Positions 9,575-17,822 of a stretch of DNA of 64,000 bases are shown one piece after another. The notes below the pieces were generated by a model, which saw only the letters and a list, made by a program, of their open reading frames with translations, was not told where the DNA came from and made no database searches. Source of the DNA: Halioglobus japonicus (GTDB lineage Bacteria > Pseudomonadota > Gammaproteobacteria > Pseudomonadales > Halieaceae). Location: positions 311,224-375,223 of the forward strand of contig CACSIL010000045.1 in assembly GCA_902705825.1 (NCBI GenBank). The letters run 5' to 3'. Positions within the stretch are counted from its first letter, which is position 1. Every line of letters begins with the position of its first letter. The position numbers and the translations under genes were made by a program.

Positions 9575-10864
9575 CTAATCGTCAGTAGACGCCGCCCGAG
9601 CGGCTGGTTCGCTATTTTGATAAACCAGCAGGGGTTCTGAATCTCCCCGGATCACTGACTCGTCGATAACGACTTTGCTCACATTGTCCAGAGAAGGAAT
9701 GTTGTACATGGAATCCAGCAGCACACCCTCCAGAATCGAGCGCAGTCCACGCGCACCGGTTTTGCGCTCCATGCCCTTTTCGGCAATGGCGCGAAGACCG
9801 TCCTCGCGGAAATCCACCTCGACGCCCTCCATGTCAAACAGCTTACTGTACTGTTTGGTCAGGGAGTTTTTGGGCTCAGTGAGTATTTGTACGAGAGCGT
9901 CTACGTCCAGCTCTTCCAGTGTAGCGATAACAGGAAGGCGACCGACAAACTCCGGAATCAAGCCGTAATGTACCAGATCCTCGGGCTCCAGCTGGGACAG
10001 CAACTCACCAACATTGCTTGTTTCATCCTTGCTTTTCACTTCCGCGCCAAAGCCGATACCGCCTTTTTCTGAACGGTTGCGGATAACCTTCTCTAGACCG
10101 GCAAATGCGCCGCCACAGATAAACAGGATATTGGAGGTATCAACCTGCAGGAACTCCTGCTGCGGATGCTTGCGACCGCCCTGCGGTGGCACAGAGGCGA
10201 CAGTGCCTTCGATCAGCTTCAACAGTGCCTGCTGCACACCCTCACCCGATACATCGCGCGTTATAGAGGGGTTATCAGACTTGCGTGAAATTTTGTCAAT
10301 TTCATCAATGTAGACAATGCCGACCTGGGCTTTCTCAACATCGTAATCACATTTTTGCAGCAGTTTCTGGATAATGTTTTCAACATCTTCACCAACATAG
10401 CCTGCCTCGGTAAGTGTCGTGGCATCGGCGATGGTGAAAGGGACATCGAGGAGACGCGCCAGTGTTTCAGCCAGCAGCGTCTTACCGCTGCCAGTGGGAC
10501 CGACCAGCAAGATATTGCTTTTGCCTAACTCGACTTCCTCGCGATTTTTGCCGTGGCGCAGTCGCTTGTAATGGTTGTATACAGCTACAGCCAGAACCTT
10601 TTTTGCGCGCTGTTGGCCGATGACATAATCATCGAGGATGTTTTTGATTTCATGCGGTACCGGCAGGTGATCCTGCTTGGCTCCGGCGTTGTTTTCCTGC
10701 ACCTCTTCACGAATGATGTCGTTGCAAAGATCAACGCATTCATCGCAAATAAACACAGAGGGGCCCGCAATCAGTTTGCGAACCTCATGTTGGCTCTTGC
10801 CACAGAAGGAGCAGTACAGCAGTTTGCTGCCATCGTCACCCATTTTCGTGGTTTTGTCGCTCAT
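9575..10864 (-). CDS. clpX: ATP-dependent Clp protease ATP-binding subunit ClpX
   Basis: AAA+ unfoldase that feeds substrates to ClpP. Within 429 residues are the N-terminal zinc-binding domain ([11 protein letters not shown] near 18-28 and CDECVDLC near 40-47), Walker A GPTGSGKT near 118-125, Walker [11 protein letters not shown] near 183, and the sensor II region GARGLR near 368. The IGF-type ClpP-binding loop is seen as GGIGFGAEV near 268-276. It lies directly downstream of clpP in the usual tig-clpP-clpX-lon order; the 106-base clpP-clpX gap may hold an additional promoter. Confidence 0.98.
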   Translation of the reverse strand: MSDKTTKMGDDGSKLLYCSFCGKSQHEVRKLIAGPSVFICDECVDLCNDIIREEVQENNAGAKQDHLPVPHEIKNILDDYVIGQQRAKKVLAVAVYNHYKRLRHGKNREEVELGKSNILLVGPTGSGKTLLAETLARLLDVPFTIADATTLTEAGYVGEDVENIIQKLLQKCDYDVEKAQVGIVYIDEIDKISRKSDNPSITRDVSGEGVQQALLKLIEGTVASVPPQGGRKHPQQEFLQVDTSNILFICGGAFAGLEKVIRNRSEKGGIGFGAEVKSKDETSNVGELLSQLEPEDLVHYGLIPEFVGRLPVIATLEELDVDALVQILTEPKNSLTKQYSKLFDMEGVEVDFREDGLRAIAEKGMERKTGARGLRSILEGVLLDSMYNIPSLDNVSKVVIDESVIRGDSEPLLVYQNSEPAARAASTDD

Positions 10865-10970
10865 CCGGCCATCCTACGCGGTTAAGTGTGCCCGTTTACG
10901 TCATCAGACCATTCCACGATGATGTTTTTCGGGGGTTTTTGCAAGTCCCTAAAGGAACTAAATCACGTTA

Positions 10971-11630
10971 TTAAGACTTATTATCATCGGTTTTTCCAGC
11001 ACTTGCACGGCTGGGAACCACCTCGTCAACAAGTCCGTATGCCTTGCTTTGCTCGGCATCCATAAAGCGGTCACGCTCGGTGTCTCGCTCAATATTCTCC
11101 AGGCTCTGCCCTGTATGTTCAGCCATCAATTTATTCAGGCGCTCGCGAATGATCAGTATTTCCTTGGCCTGAATGTCGATATCGGTGGCCTGGCCCTGAG
11201 CGCCACCACTGGGCTGGTGGATCATTGTACGGGCATTGGGCAGACAAAATCGTTTGCCAGGAGCGCCACCGCACAACAGAAATGCACCCATAGAGGCCGC
11301 TTGCCCTATACACATGGTGCTTACATCGGGCTTGATAAACTGCATGGTGTCATAGATTGACAGCCCGGCCGTTACAGAACCGCCCGGCGAGTTGATATAC
11401 AGGTGTATATCTTTGTCGGGGTTTTCCGACTCCAGGAAAAGCAGCTGCGCCACAATCAGGTTTGCCATGTGATCTTCAACGGTGCCCACAGCGAAAATAA
11501 CGCGCTCTTTCAATAACCTGGAGTAAATATCATAGGAGCGCTCACCGCGTGCTGTCTGCTCCACAACCATTGGAACCAGCCCCAGATTGTCGATCCTGTG
11601 CCTGTCTTGCCCGTCGAACTGAATTGGCAT
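10971..11630 (-). CDS. clpP: ATP-dependent Clp protease proteolytic subunit
   Basis: Serine peptidase that forms the double heptameric chamber of ClpXP/ClpAP. I choose ATG 11630, giving 219 residues starting [11 protein letters not shown]; the open frame extends to 11693, but that overlaps the 3' end of tig and adds 21 atypical residues. Catalytic Ser is in [11 protein letters not shown] near residue 117, His in MIHQPSGG near 142, and Asp follows in the [10 protein letters not shown] region onward. It is co-oriented with tig and clpX, typical of gammaproteobacteria. Confidence 0.96.
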   Translation of the reverse strand: MPIQFDGQDRHRIDNLGLVPMVVEQTARGERSYDIYSRLLKERVIFAVGTVEDHMANLIVAQLLFLESENPDKDIHLYINSPGGSVTAGLSIYDTMQFIKPDVSTMCIGQAASMGAFLLCGGAPGKRFCLPNARTMIHQPSGGAQGQATDIDIQAKEILIIRERLNKLMAEHTGQSLENIERDTERDRFMDAEQSKAYGLVDEVVPSRASAGKTDDNKS

Positions 11631-11664
11631 GTCTACTATCCCCAGATTATTTTCTTTGTAACGG

Positions 11665-12972
11665 CTATGGATTGATTGCTTCCTGATAGCCACATTCCTT
11701 CTCTACTATATTGGCACTGTCGAGAAGCTTTTCAACCACCTGATCTTCCAATACTTTCGATTCTACCGCAGATAGCTGCTGCTGGTTGGAGTAATAATAA
11801 TCAATCACTTCCTGAGGATCCTGGTAAGTTGCTGCCATTTCTTCAATTGTCTGGCGCACCCGGTCGCTGTCTGCTTTCAATTGGTGCTGCTCGATATACT
11901 CGGCCAACACCAGACCGAGCTTAACCCTGCGCTCAGCATTCTCGGTGAACATGGAGTCCGGCAGAAGCGATTCGAGGTCCAGGTCCTGGTTTTGCATGCC
12001 ACCATACTGTTGGAACATCTGGTTGCGCATCGCAGAGACTTCCTGGTCAACCAGTGATTTGGGTATATCCAGAGCATTGTGTGCCTCCAGTACCGCATCC
12101 ATCACCTGCTGTTTGACTTTCGCTTCTGCACCGTTCTTCAGTTCACGCGCCATATTCTCGGCGATTTCCTTGCGAAACTGCTCTTCACCGCCCTCCTCTA
12201 CACCATACTGGGCAAAGAACTCATCGTTCATTTCCGCTGGGACTTGCTCCTTAACGGAGTGCAGCGTCACCTTGAACTCCACCGCCGCTCCCTTCAAATC
12301 TTCGCTGTGGTAATCCTCGGGGAAACTCAGCTGTAAAGTGCGTTCCTCTCCCGCCACCATACCGACAATACCGTCTTCGAATCCTGGAATCATACGGCCA
12401 GAGCCCAGTTCCAGATCACTACCTTCGGCACTGCCGCCTTCGAATGCCTCGCCATCGCGAGTACCGACGTAGTCGATAGTCACGGTGTCAGCCAGAGCTG
12501 CAGCGCGATCGACCGTTTCCAAAGACCCTTTTTGCTTGCGCAGTTCCGCGATCATGTTGTCGATATCAGCTTCAGTCACTTCGGCTACCAGTTTTTCTAC
12601 TGGAAAGTCCTTCATGTCGGCCAATTCTACTTCCGGGAACACCTCAAAAGTCGCTACATACTGCAGTTCTTTGCCCGCTTCGAGATTTTTTGGTTCGATA
12701 CTGGGCTGGCCTGCAGGGCGCAGTTTTTCCTGGATTACCGCCTCGCGGAACGATTCGTTGACAACTTCCCCGACAACTTCCTGGCGAATGCCGGCACCGT
12801 AACGCTGGCGCATCACTTTCATGGGCACCTTGCCTGGACGAAAACCCGGAAGCCGGGCATTTTGAGCCGCTTTCTGCAAACGGTTGTCCACTTCCACATC
12901 GACACGTTCGGCGGGTACACCCACGGTTAAGCGACGCTCCAGACTCGAGGTCGTTTCAATAGATACCCGCAT
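11665..12972 (-). CDS. tig: Trigger factor
   Basis: Ribosome-associated chaperone and peptidyl-prolyl isomerase at the nascent-chain exit. The 435 residues are the usual length. The N-terminal ribosome-binding signature [11 protein letters not shown] is near residues 44-54, the FKBP-type domain spans about 150-245 ([14 protein letters not shown]), and the C-terminal helical chaperone domain follows. GAGGAAT upstream supports the ATG. Its leader contains several inverted repeats and lies immediately downstream of tRNA-Leu(UAG), the same arrangement as in Pseudomonas aeruginosa. Confidence 0.97.
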   Translation of the reverse strand: MRVSIETTSSLERRLTVGVPAERVDVEVDNRLQKAAQNARLPGFRPGKVPMKVMRQRYGAGIRQEVVGEVVNESFREAVIQEKLRPAGQPSIEPKNLEAGKELQYVATFEVFPEVELADMKDFPVEKLVAEVTEADIDNMIAELRKQKGSLETVDRAAALADTVTIDYVGTRDGEAFEGGSAEGSDLELGSGRMIPGFEDGIVGMVAGEERTLQLSFPEDYHSEDLKGAAVEFKVTLHSVKEQVPAEMNDEFFAQYGVEEGGEEQFRKEIAENMARELKNGAEAKVKQQVMDAVLEAHNALDIPKSLVDQEVSAMRNQMFQQYGGMQNQDLDLESLLPDSMFTENAERRVKLGLVLAEYIEQHQLKADSDRVRQTIEEMAATYQDPQEVIDYYYSNQQQLSAVESKVLEDQVVEKLLDSANIVEKECGYQEAINP

Positions 12973-12989
12973 AGTAATTCCTCATCATT

Positions 12990-13057
12990 CGATAGCTATC
13001 GGGTACTCCGGGTACCCGCACATTGGGCGGCTTCACCATATTGAAAACATGGTGAAG
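12990..13057. repeat. Three adjacent inverted repeats in the tig leader
   Basis: Between tRNA-Leu and tig are a perfect 12-base palindrome CGATAGCTATCG (12990-13001), a six-base stem GGGTAC/GTACCC (13001-13006 and 13012-13017), and a nine-base stem CTTCACCAT/ATGGTGAAG (13031-13039 and 13049-13057). No T-run follows the long stem, so they look like leader RNA structures or protein-binding sites rather than terminators. Confidence 0.55.
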
Positions 13058-13073
13058 ACTGCCCTCATAAGTT

Positions 13074-13158
13074 TGGTGCGGAAGGAGAGACTCGAACTCT
13101 CACACCTTGCGGCACTGGAACCTAAATCCAGCGCGTATACCAATTTCGCCACTTCCGC
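13074..13158 (-). tRNA. tRNA-Leu(UAG)
   Basis: The minus strand folds as a class II tRNA of 85 nucleotides including an encoded CCA. The acceptor pairs GCGGAAG with CTTCCGC, the anticodon loop is TTTAGGT giving UAG, the variable arm is long, and the T-arm GTTCGAGTC is normal. It lies just upstream of tig. Confidence 0.97.
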
Positions 13159-13400
13159 GTAGAAAATATCCGTTAACTGGATAGAATTAACCACATTAAA
13201 TTCAGTTAACGCATTGATTAAAGCTGATTTTTAGTAATCAACAGCCGAAACTAAACCGGCTGGTTCAAGGGCGCTGATTCTGCCATAAAGGCAACCCGGA
13301 TTCAACCGCCAGAAGGCTTCCAGCACCCGCAATTACAGGGGATGACATGCTTGGGGCAGCTTTACACTGTCAGCGCCACGGTACAAGCACAGGTGTTGTA
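13159..13400. other. Gene-free stretch upstream of tRNA-Leu with a GTTAAC dyad
   Basis: No coding frame is convincing here. The stretch holds the tRNA-Leu/tig promoter region. A perfect nine-base inverted repeat is present: CGTTAACTG (13171-13179) and CAGTTAACG (13203-13211), each containing the palindrome GTTAAC, with centres 32 bases apart. The remainder up to the GH84 stop shows nothing I can name. Confidence 0.5.
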
Positions 13401-14459
13401 TCACAGCGTCAGGCATGCGGGGTCAAAGCTGTACTCTCCGCGCAGCCATTGGGCGATCTCCAAAGCTGCAGGTCCGGGCAGTTTCGCGTACTCGCCAGCC
13501 AGTGCCTGACAGCGTTTCTCCCCTAGCCCAGTAAGCCCCTCGTGCTCAAATGTGTGTTTATCGCGGCACAACCGCTCCCAGGTAGCAGGCCCCAGAATGC
13601 GGGATAGATCGGCCTCCTGGAACGTTTCATTGCCGTAAAGCTGCGCCAGCCCACTCAGTGCAGGTAGAGACAGGAGCCCCTGATTCATCGGGTTGCATAA
13701 ATGGCCGCTGAGCAGCGGCCGCATATCGGGCGACCGGTGTGACAGGCGACTGGTATACAGGAAGTTACTCCTTACGGCGCCGTCATTGACGGGATAGTTA
13801 TCCCACAGGATGACTGGCCTGGCCAACTGCTGGACTATTGCGTCTATGTCTTGCACCGTGATCGCCTCTGAGCACACTTTATTTCCTGTCCAGAATAGAT
13901 CGGCTTCAGCGGGTAGCTCGCGACCGAGCTGCGGCCAGTAGTCCTTTGGCATGGCGCCGAAATATCGCTCCAATACCGGGTCAAACGAGTAGTAAGTCGG
14001 GCACACCAGTGTGCGTACGGCGGGCAGCCACTGGCAGACATCGGCGACTATCTCCGCTTGTCGAGCTGCCAATGCATCGAGATCCCCGGGCATATCATCA
14101 AATAAAATGGCGATCACCGGTGCGTCGAGTTCAGCGAGTTGTGCCACTTTTCGCCGCAATTGATCGCGCTCGCATACGCCGTAGTTGCGATAGAGCTCAA
14201 CCGGCGAGAGACCGACTCCCCAGTTGATCCCGCGCTGCTTGTAGGCCGCTGAGAGTTGTAACAATTCGCGCCACTGCGTATCAGGCCACGCTTCCTGCCA
14301 TCGACTACGCAGGTATAAATCACCTTTAGGGCAATAGATACAGGTATTCAGGCCAGCCTCGGCCAGATAGTCGGCGTACGCCAAGCGGGTATCAAAAGAC
14401 CATTCGCGCCCGTAGTAACCCTCTATAACACCGGCAAGAAACTCCGTCGATTTGATCAT
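13401..14459 (-). CDS. GH84-type beta-N-acetylglucosaminidase (O-GlcNAcase-like)
   Basis: Glycoside hydrolase of the GH84/NAGidase type, which removes terminal beta-linked GlcNAc using the substrate's own acetamido group. In 352 residues I see the N-terminal GVIEGYYGREWS signature near 11-22 and the paired catalytic aspartates in ILFDDMPGD near 118-126, then WDNYPVND near 229-236. No signal peptide, so it is probably cytoplasmic and would act on imported amino sugars or glycopeptide fragments. It lacks the extra domains of large secreted GH84 enzymes. It stands alone; no nag genes are nearby. The upstream region has an operator-like dyad. Start ATG 14459. Confidence 0.85.
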   Translation of the reverse strand: MIKSTEFLAGVIEGYYGREWSFDTRLAYADYLAEAGLNTCIYCPKGDLYLRSRWQEAWPDTQWRELLQLSAAYKQRGINWGVGLSPVELYRNYGVCERDQLRRKVAQLAELDAPVIAILFDDMPGDLDALAARQAEIVADVCQWLPAVRTLVCPTYYSFDPVLERYFGAMPKDYWPQLGRELPAEADLFWTGNKVCSEAITVQDIDAIVQQLARPVILWDNYPVNDGAVRSNFLYTSRLSHRSPDMRPLLSGHLCNPMNQGLLSLPALSGLAQLYGNETFQEADLSRILGPATWERLCRDKHTFEHEGLTGLGEKRCQALAGEYAKLPGPAALEIAQWLRGEYSFDPACLTL

Positions 14460-14484
14460 ATGCTCGACTCTTAATTCACGAAAA

Positions 14485-14525
14485 CGCTAAAAACATACTT
14501 TCTTATAACGAAATACGTTAAAAAC
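14485..14525. promoter_or_regulatory. Operator-like repeats upstream of the GH84 gene
   Basis: A dyad TAACG-AAATA-CGTTA lies at 14506-14520, and a direct repeat CGCTAAAAAC / CGTTAAAAAC at 14485-14494 and 14516-14525, 31 bases apart. Placed 26-66 bases upstream of the GH84 ATG, they could bind a regulator of amino-sugar use. Inference only. Confidence 0.3.
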
Positions 14526-14701
14526 GGTGCTAGAGATTGTGGAAAATTGCCAATTATGGACGATACTTAAAGCGTGGTTGCCTATCCCCTGGAAACAACC
14601 GGGTAGCCACAGGGAGCATAGTTTTGCTCTTTTTAGGAAGCAATTCCTTTATGTTTCACTCCTAATGGTCTTGGTGGGTCCCTTTCGGGGCCCATTTTTT
14701 T
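14526..14701 (+). ncRNA. Candidate structured small RNA
   Basis: No protein gene is credible here, yet the stretch ends in a strong plus-strand terminator. Hairpins can be drawn: GTGG..CTA..CCC with GGGTAGCCAC around 14572-14609, GAGCA/TGCTC around 14615-14630, and TTGCT/AGCAA further on. Five GGA motifs occur (in TGTGGAAA, TATGGACG, CCTGGAAA, CAGGGAGC, TAGGAAGC), some in predicted loops, reminiscent of CsrA/RsmA-binding RNAs. No known RNA family (6S, 4.5S, tmRNA, RNase P RNA) is recognised. The 5' end is a guess; no clear promoter is assigned. Confidence 0.4.
14675..14701 (+). terminator. Strong rho-independent terminator in a gene-free region
   Basis: TGGGTCCC (14675-14682) and GGGGCCCA (14687-14694) form an eight-pair stem with one G-U and a TTTC loop, followed by seven T. 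There is no plus-strand protein gene upstream, which argues for a small RNA. Confidence 0.85.
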
Positions 14702-14721
14702 GCCCGATACTATTATTCACC

Positions 14722-14745
14722 AGCGGCTTAGCGGCTTAGCGGCTT
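14722..14745. repeat. Tandem AGCGGCTT repeat, three copies
   Basis: Three perfect head-to-tail copies of the eight-base unit AGCGGCTT lie just downstream of the small-RNA terminator and just after the pilZ stop. Probably a slippage product and a potential length polymorphism. Confidence 0.8.
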
Positions 14746-14775
14746 CTTTGGCAGTAATGCCGAGACTGTTTTGCG

Positions 14776-15129
14776 CTACATCGTGTGCGTGGGTCGGTCG
14801 GAAGACAGCGAGCCCGCAAGGTGATTTTCTATTTTGGCATTGGCCGCCGCATCCTGATCACTGAACTGAACGCCGATACCCGCAGTGCGGTTACCCTGCG
14901 CGCCACGGGGTGTTACCCAGACAACTTTCCCTGAGATGGGAATCTTCTCTGATTCATCCATCAGCGTTAAGAGCATGAAGACTTCATCGCCGATATCATA
15001 AGCTTTGTTGGTAGGGACAAAGAGCCCACCATTGTCCAGAAAAGGCATGTAGGCAGAATACAGGACAGCCTTGTCTTTTATCGTCAGAGACAATATCCCG
15101 TTTCGGCTATTTTGCTTGTCGTCACTCAT
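14776..15129 (-). CDS. pilZ: PilZ domain protein (type IV pilus PilZ)
   Basis: A 117-residue single-domain PilZ protein placed directly after holB, the position of Pseudomonas aeruginosa pilZ, which is needed for type IV pilus assembly and interacts with PilB/FimX. The core beta-barrel is visible as KIPISGKVVWVTPRG near 64-78 and GIGVQFSD near 86-93. The N-terminal RxxxR and the (D/N)xSxxG motif that bind c-di-GMP are not intact, as in the pilus PilZ type. It overlaps holB by four bases, so it is translationally coupled. Confidence 0.9.
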   Translation of the reverse strand: MSDDKQNSRNGILSLTIKDKAVLYSAYMPFLDNGGLFVPTNKAYDIGDEVFMLLTLMDESEKIPISGKVVWVTPRGAQGNRTAGIGVQFSDQDAAANAKIENHLAGSLSSDRPTHTM

Positions 15130-16139
15130 GTGCCAGTATCTCCAGTTTGCGCATGGATACTATCACCAAGAAGGTCTGCTCCCAAACGTCTCTGTGCTTT
15201 TGCGAACAGCGCCTCTACCAATAAGTCTTTGCTGGGGTTGGCGCCGGCATTGACTGCCCGCCGCAGTTGCGACACTTCATCCAACAATTTGAAAAGCTGT
15301 TGGCCTGGTTTGCTGCGCAATCGTTCCAGAGAAAGCGACCCCAGCAGCCTTTGCATCTCCCCTGTCAGGTGCTCGAGGAACACACTCAAATCCGCATCTC
15401 CCCACAGTGAACGCGCTTTTTGAACTGTGATACGCCCTGCGATGACGCCCTCCAGCGCCAGCCGCCGGGCCACAAGTTCATCGACAGCATCGCCACAATA
15501 CAGGTCTCGCGCCAGTAGAGGCAGACCATCGGCAAGCGATAGCAGTTCCTGACTTCGTTCTCGCTGTCCCGTTGTCAGATCCAGCCAGTCCAGCGAGGCT
15601 GCGGTGGCGGGAGTCGGTAAATGCTTTATATGACAGCGCGAGCGAATGGTCGCCGGGACACCGTACATATGGTCGCACACCAATATCAAATAGGTACCAC
15701 TGGCAGGCTCTTCCAGTGATTTCAGTAACGCATTGAATGCATTGACGTTCATTGTTTCGGCCGGCGCCAATACGATGACTTTGCGCGCACCAAACCCCGC
15801 CGTTTTACTGGTGAAACGCACCACGTCGCGCACTTGGTCTATTTTGATCACCCGGCTCTTTTCTAACGGCGTCACCCAGAGAAAATCGCCGTGACCACCG
15901 CTGGCACTCAATTCGCAGGCATGGCACTTGCCGCAATTCAGTGCGCCCTGCGGCTGCGCGCAAAGCAACAATCTTGCAAGCGCCATGGCCAGCTGAGATT
16001 TCCCGGTATACTGCCTGCCGACCAACATTAACGCGTGCGGTAATTGGTCTTCTACCAATTGCTGATTGAGCTGTGTCCATACTCCATCATGCCAGGGTAG
16101 TGGTGTACTGATAGCCGGTAGCTTCTGCACATCTATCAC
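15126..16139 (-). CDS. holB: DNA polymerase III delta-prime subunit
   Basis: Clamp-loader subunit of the replicative polymerase. In 337 residues the AAA+ fold shows a degenerate P-loop GRQYTGKSQ near 42-50 and the zinc-binding cysteines in CAQPQGALNCGKCHAC near 62-77. The central VIVLAPAETMNVNAFNALLK stretch, near 121-140, ends in the LLKSLEEP segment typical of delta-prime. It overlaps tmk and pilZ by four bases each in one operon. Confidence 0.95.
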   Translation of the reverse strand: MIDVQKLPAISTPLPWHDGVWTQLNQQLVEDQLPHALMLVGRQYTGKSQLAMALARLLLCAQPQGALNCGKCHACELSASGGHGDFLWVTPLEKSRVIKIDQVRDVVRFTSKTAGFGARKVIVLAPAETMNVNAFNALLKSLEEPASGTYLILVCDHMYGVPATIRSRCHIKHLPTPATAASLDWLDLTTGQRERSQELLSLADGLPLLARDLYCGDAVDELVARRLALEGVIAGRITVQKARSLWGDADLSVFLEHLTGEMQRLLGSLSLERLRSKPGQQLFKLLDEVSQLRRAVNAGANPSKDLLVEALFAKAQRRLGADLLGDSIHAQTGDTGT

Positions 16140-16789
16140 AGTTCTGCCCTGCTCTGGGTCCAGCGTGCGAGAACCTCATTACCGAATGCTGTTAATCCTT
16201 TTTGAACGTCCACCAGCGGCTGCCCGGCATCGATAATACGATAGCGATCACCCTGTGTTTGCGTCTGCTGTAAATAGCCCTGACGCACACGCTCGAAAAA
16301 CGCCATAGTCTCCTGCTCAATTCGATCTAGTTCACCGCGGTTGCGTGCCCGTGTCATGCCCACATCGACAGGTGCATCGAGCAACAGCGTATAATCTGGA
16401 CGAAGTGTTCCCTGCACCAGGTTCTCCAGTTGTTCAACCACGGCCCTATCCACGCCCCTGCCGCCACACTGATAGGCATAGGTCGCGTCGGTAAAGCGAT
16501 CACTCAGGACCCATTTTCCATCGGCCAGCGCTGGTTCAATCAACTCTGCAATATGTTGCGCACGCGCGGCAAAAAGCAGCAAAAGCTCAGTGACCGCATG
16601 CACTGGCTCATCACGTACCCGCAGCAATAACTCACGTATGTCTTCGCCAAGTCGGGTGCCGCCTGGCTCTCTTGTTGTGACAATTTCAACGCCGTTATCC
16701 TTAAATAAGCGTTCGAGGAAATCAAGGTTGGTGGACTTACCCACACCTTCGCCTCCCTCCATCGTGATAAAAAGACCTCTGGCACTCAT
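16136..16789 (-). CDS. tmk: Thymidylate kinase
   Basis: Phosphorylates dTMP to dTDP with ATP. ATG 16789 gives 217 residues starting MSARGLFITMEGGEG; the open frame runs 27 codons further upstream into mltG but with no family similarity. The P-loop GGEGVGKST is near residues 12-20, the DR(Y/F) motif is seen as SDRFTDAT near 97, and the lid region lies near 140-155. One base separates it from the mltG stop. dTMP supply links to the downstream polymerase gene. Confidence 0.95.
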   Translation of the reverse strand: MSARGLFITMEGGEGVGKSTNLDFLERLFKDNGVEIVTTREPGGTRLGEDIRELLLRVRDEPVHAVTELLLLFAARAQHIAELIEPALADGKWVLSDRFTDATYAYQCGGRGVDRAVVEQLENLVQGTLRPDYTLLLDAPVDVGMTRARNRGELDRIEQETMAFFERVRQGYLQQTQTQGDRYRIIDAGQPLVDVQKGLTAFGNEVLARWTQSRAEL

Positions 16790-16790
16790 A

Positions 16791-17822
16791 TTATGGTGTC
16801 TTCTCCGGCGCGGAACGGTAGTTTTTACGGCGCTGCAACTGGTACTGCCGCACGGCTCGATTATGCTCATTCAAGGTGTCACTGAATACATGGCCGCCAT
16901 CGCCACGCGCCACAAAATACAATGCGCTGCCCTCCTCTGGGTGCAAGGCGGCGTGAATCGCGGCCCTACCTGGAAGTGCGATAGGCGTTGGCGGCAAACC
17001 TGAAATACGGTAGGTATTATAGGGGTTGCCGTCCTCGGTGAGGTGGCTGCGCTTCAGGTTACCATCGAACGATTCTCCCAGGCCATAAATCACCGTTGGG
17101 TCTGTTTGCAATAACATGCCCTGCTCCAGCCGCCGGGCGAACACCCCGGAAATCTGCTGCCGCTCCTCGGGAAGCCCGGTTTCCCGCTCGATGATGGATG
17201 CCATAATCAACGCCTCGTAAGGCGTATCATAAAGCAGGCCCTCAGCGCGCAGCAGCCACTCCTCTTCCAGAGTCGCCTGCATCGCGGCATGAGCGCGCTC
17301 GAGAATACTCAAATCTGTATCGCCGCGCGCATAGTGATAAGTGTCGGGAAAAAACAGGCCTTCCGGGTGTGACTCGGGCTCAATCATCTCAAGAATTCTG
17401 TCGTCGTCCTGACCGGACACCGTAATTTCCAGCTGTTCCTGTTCGGCCAGAATCTCTATAGCCCTGCTCAGTGTTATGCCCTCGGGCAGTGTCACCTGAT
17501 ACTGAATAACTTCTCCGCGTTGCAGTAAAGTGAGTAAAGACTCAGAGGTGGTGCCCTGTGGCAGGAGATACTCCCCCGGTTTTATTTGCTGGTCCAGCCC
17601 GGTCCATCTACCGTACAGCGCGATTGGCTGAGGAAATTCCAGAATACCGGATGCGTGTAAGCGGTTTGCCGCTCTACGCAGGGAGTCGCCCTTTTCCACG
17701 ATCAGAGTGAAACCGTCCTGCGGAATATTTAACGGGGCTGCCCACCGCTGTCGTAACTCACCAATACTCACAGCAAGCAGCACCAGCAAAGCAAGAACGA
17801 AAACGACCAGCTTTTGCTTCAT
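16791..17822 (-). CDS. mltG: Endolytic murein transglycosylase MltG (YceG-like)
   Basis: Inner-membrane lytic transglycosylase that cuts nascent glycan strands and sets peptidoglycan chain length. The 343 residues have an N-terminal membrane anchor (about 5-20), a LysM-like segment, and the catalytic Glu in MASIIERETG near residue 218. C-terminal LPPTPIALPGR is characteristic. It overlaps pabC by four bases. The pabC-mltG-tmk-holB-pilZ order is conserved in Pseudomonas. Confidence 0.95.
   Translation of the reverse strand: MKQKLVVFVLALLVLLAVSIGELRQRWAAPLNIPQDGFTLIVEKGDSLRRAANRLHASGILEFPQPIALYGRWTGLDQQIKPGEYLLPQGTTSESLLTLLQRGEVIQYQVTLPEGITLSRAIEILAEQEQLEITVSGQDDDRILEMIEPESHPEGLFFPDTYHYARGDTDLSILERAHAAMQATLEEEWLLRAEGLLYDTPYEALIMASIIERETGLPEERQQISGVFARRLEQGMLLQTDPTVIYGLGESFDGNLKRSHLTEDGNPYNTYRISGLPPTPIALPGRAAIHAALHPEEGSALYFVARGDGGHVFSDTLNEHNRAVRQYQLQRRKNYRSAPEKTP

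Noticed and set aside
14527-14739. 70-residue plus-strand frame in the small-RNA candidate
   Set aside because: It runs through the intrinsic terminator, has no ribosome-binding site and no recognisable composition.
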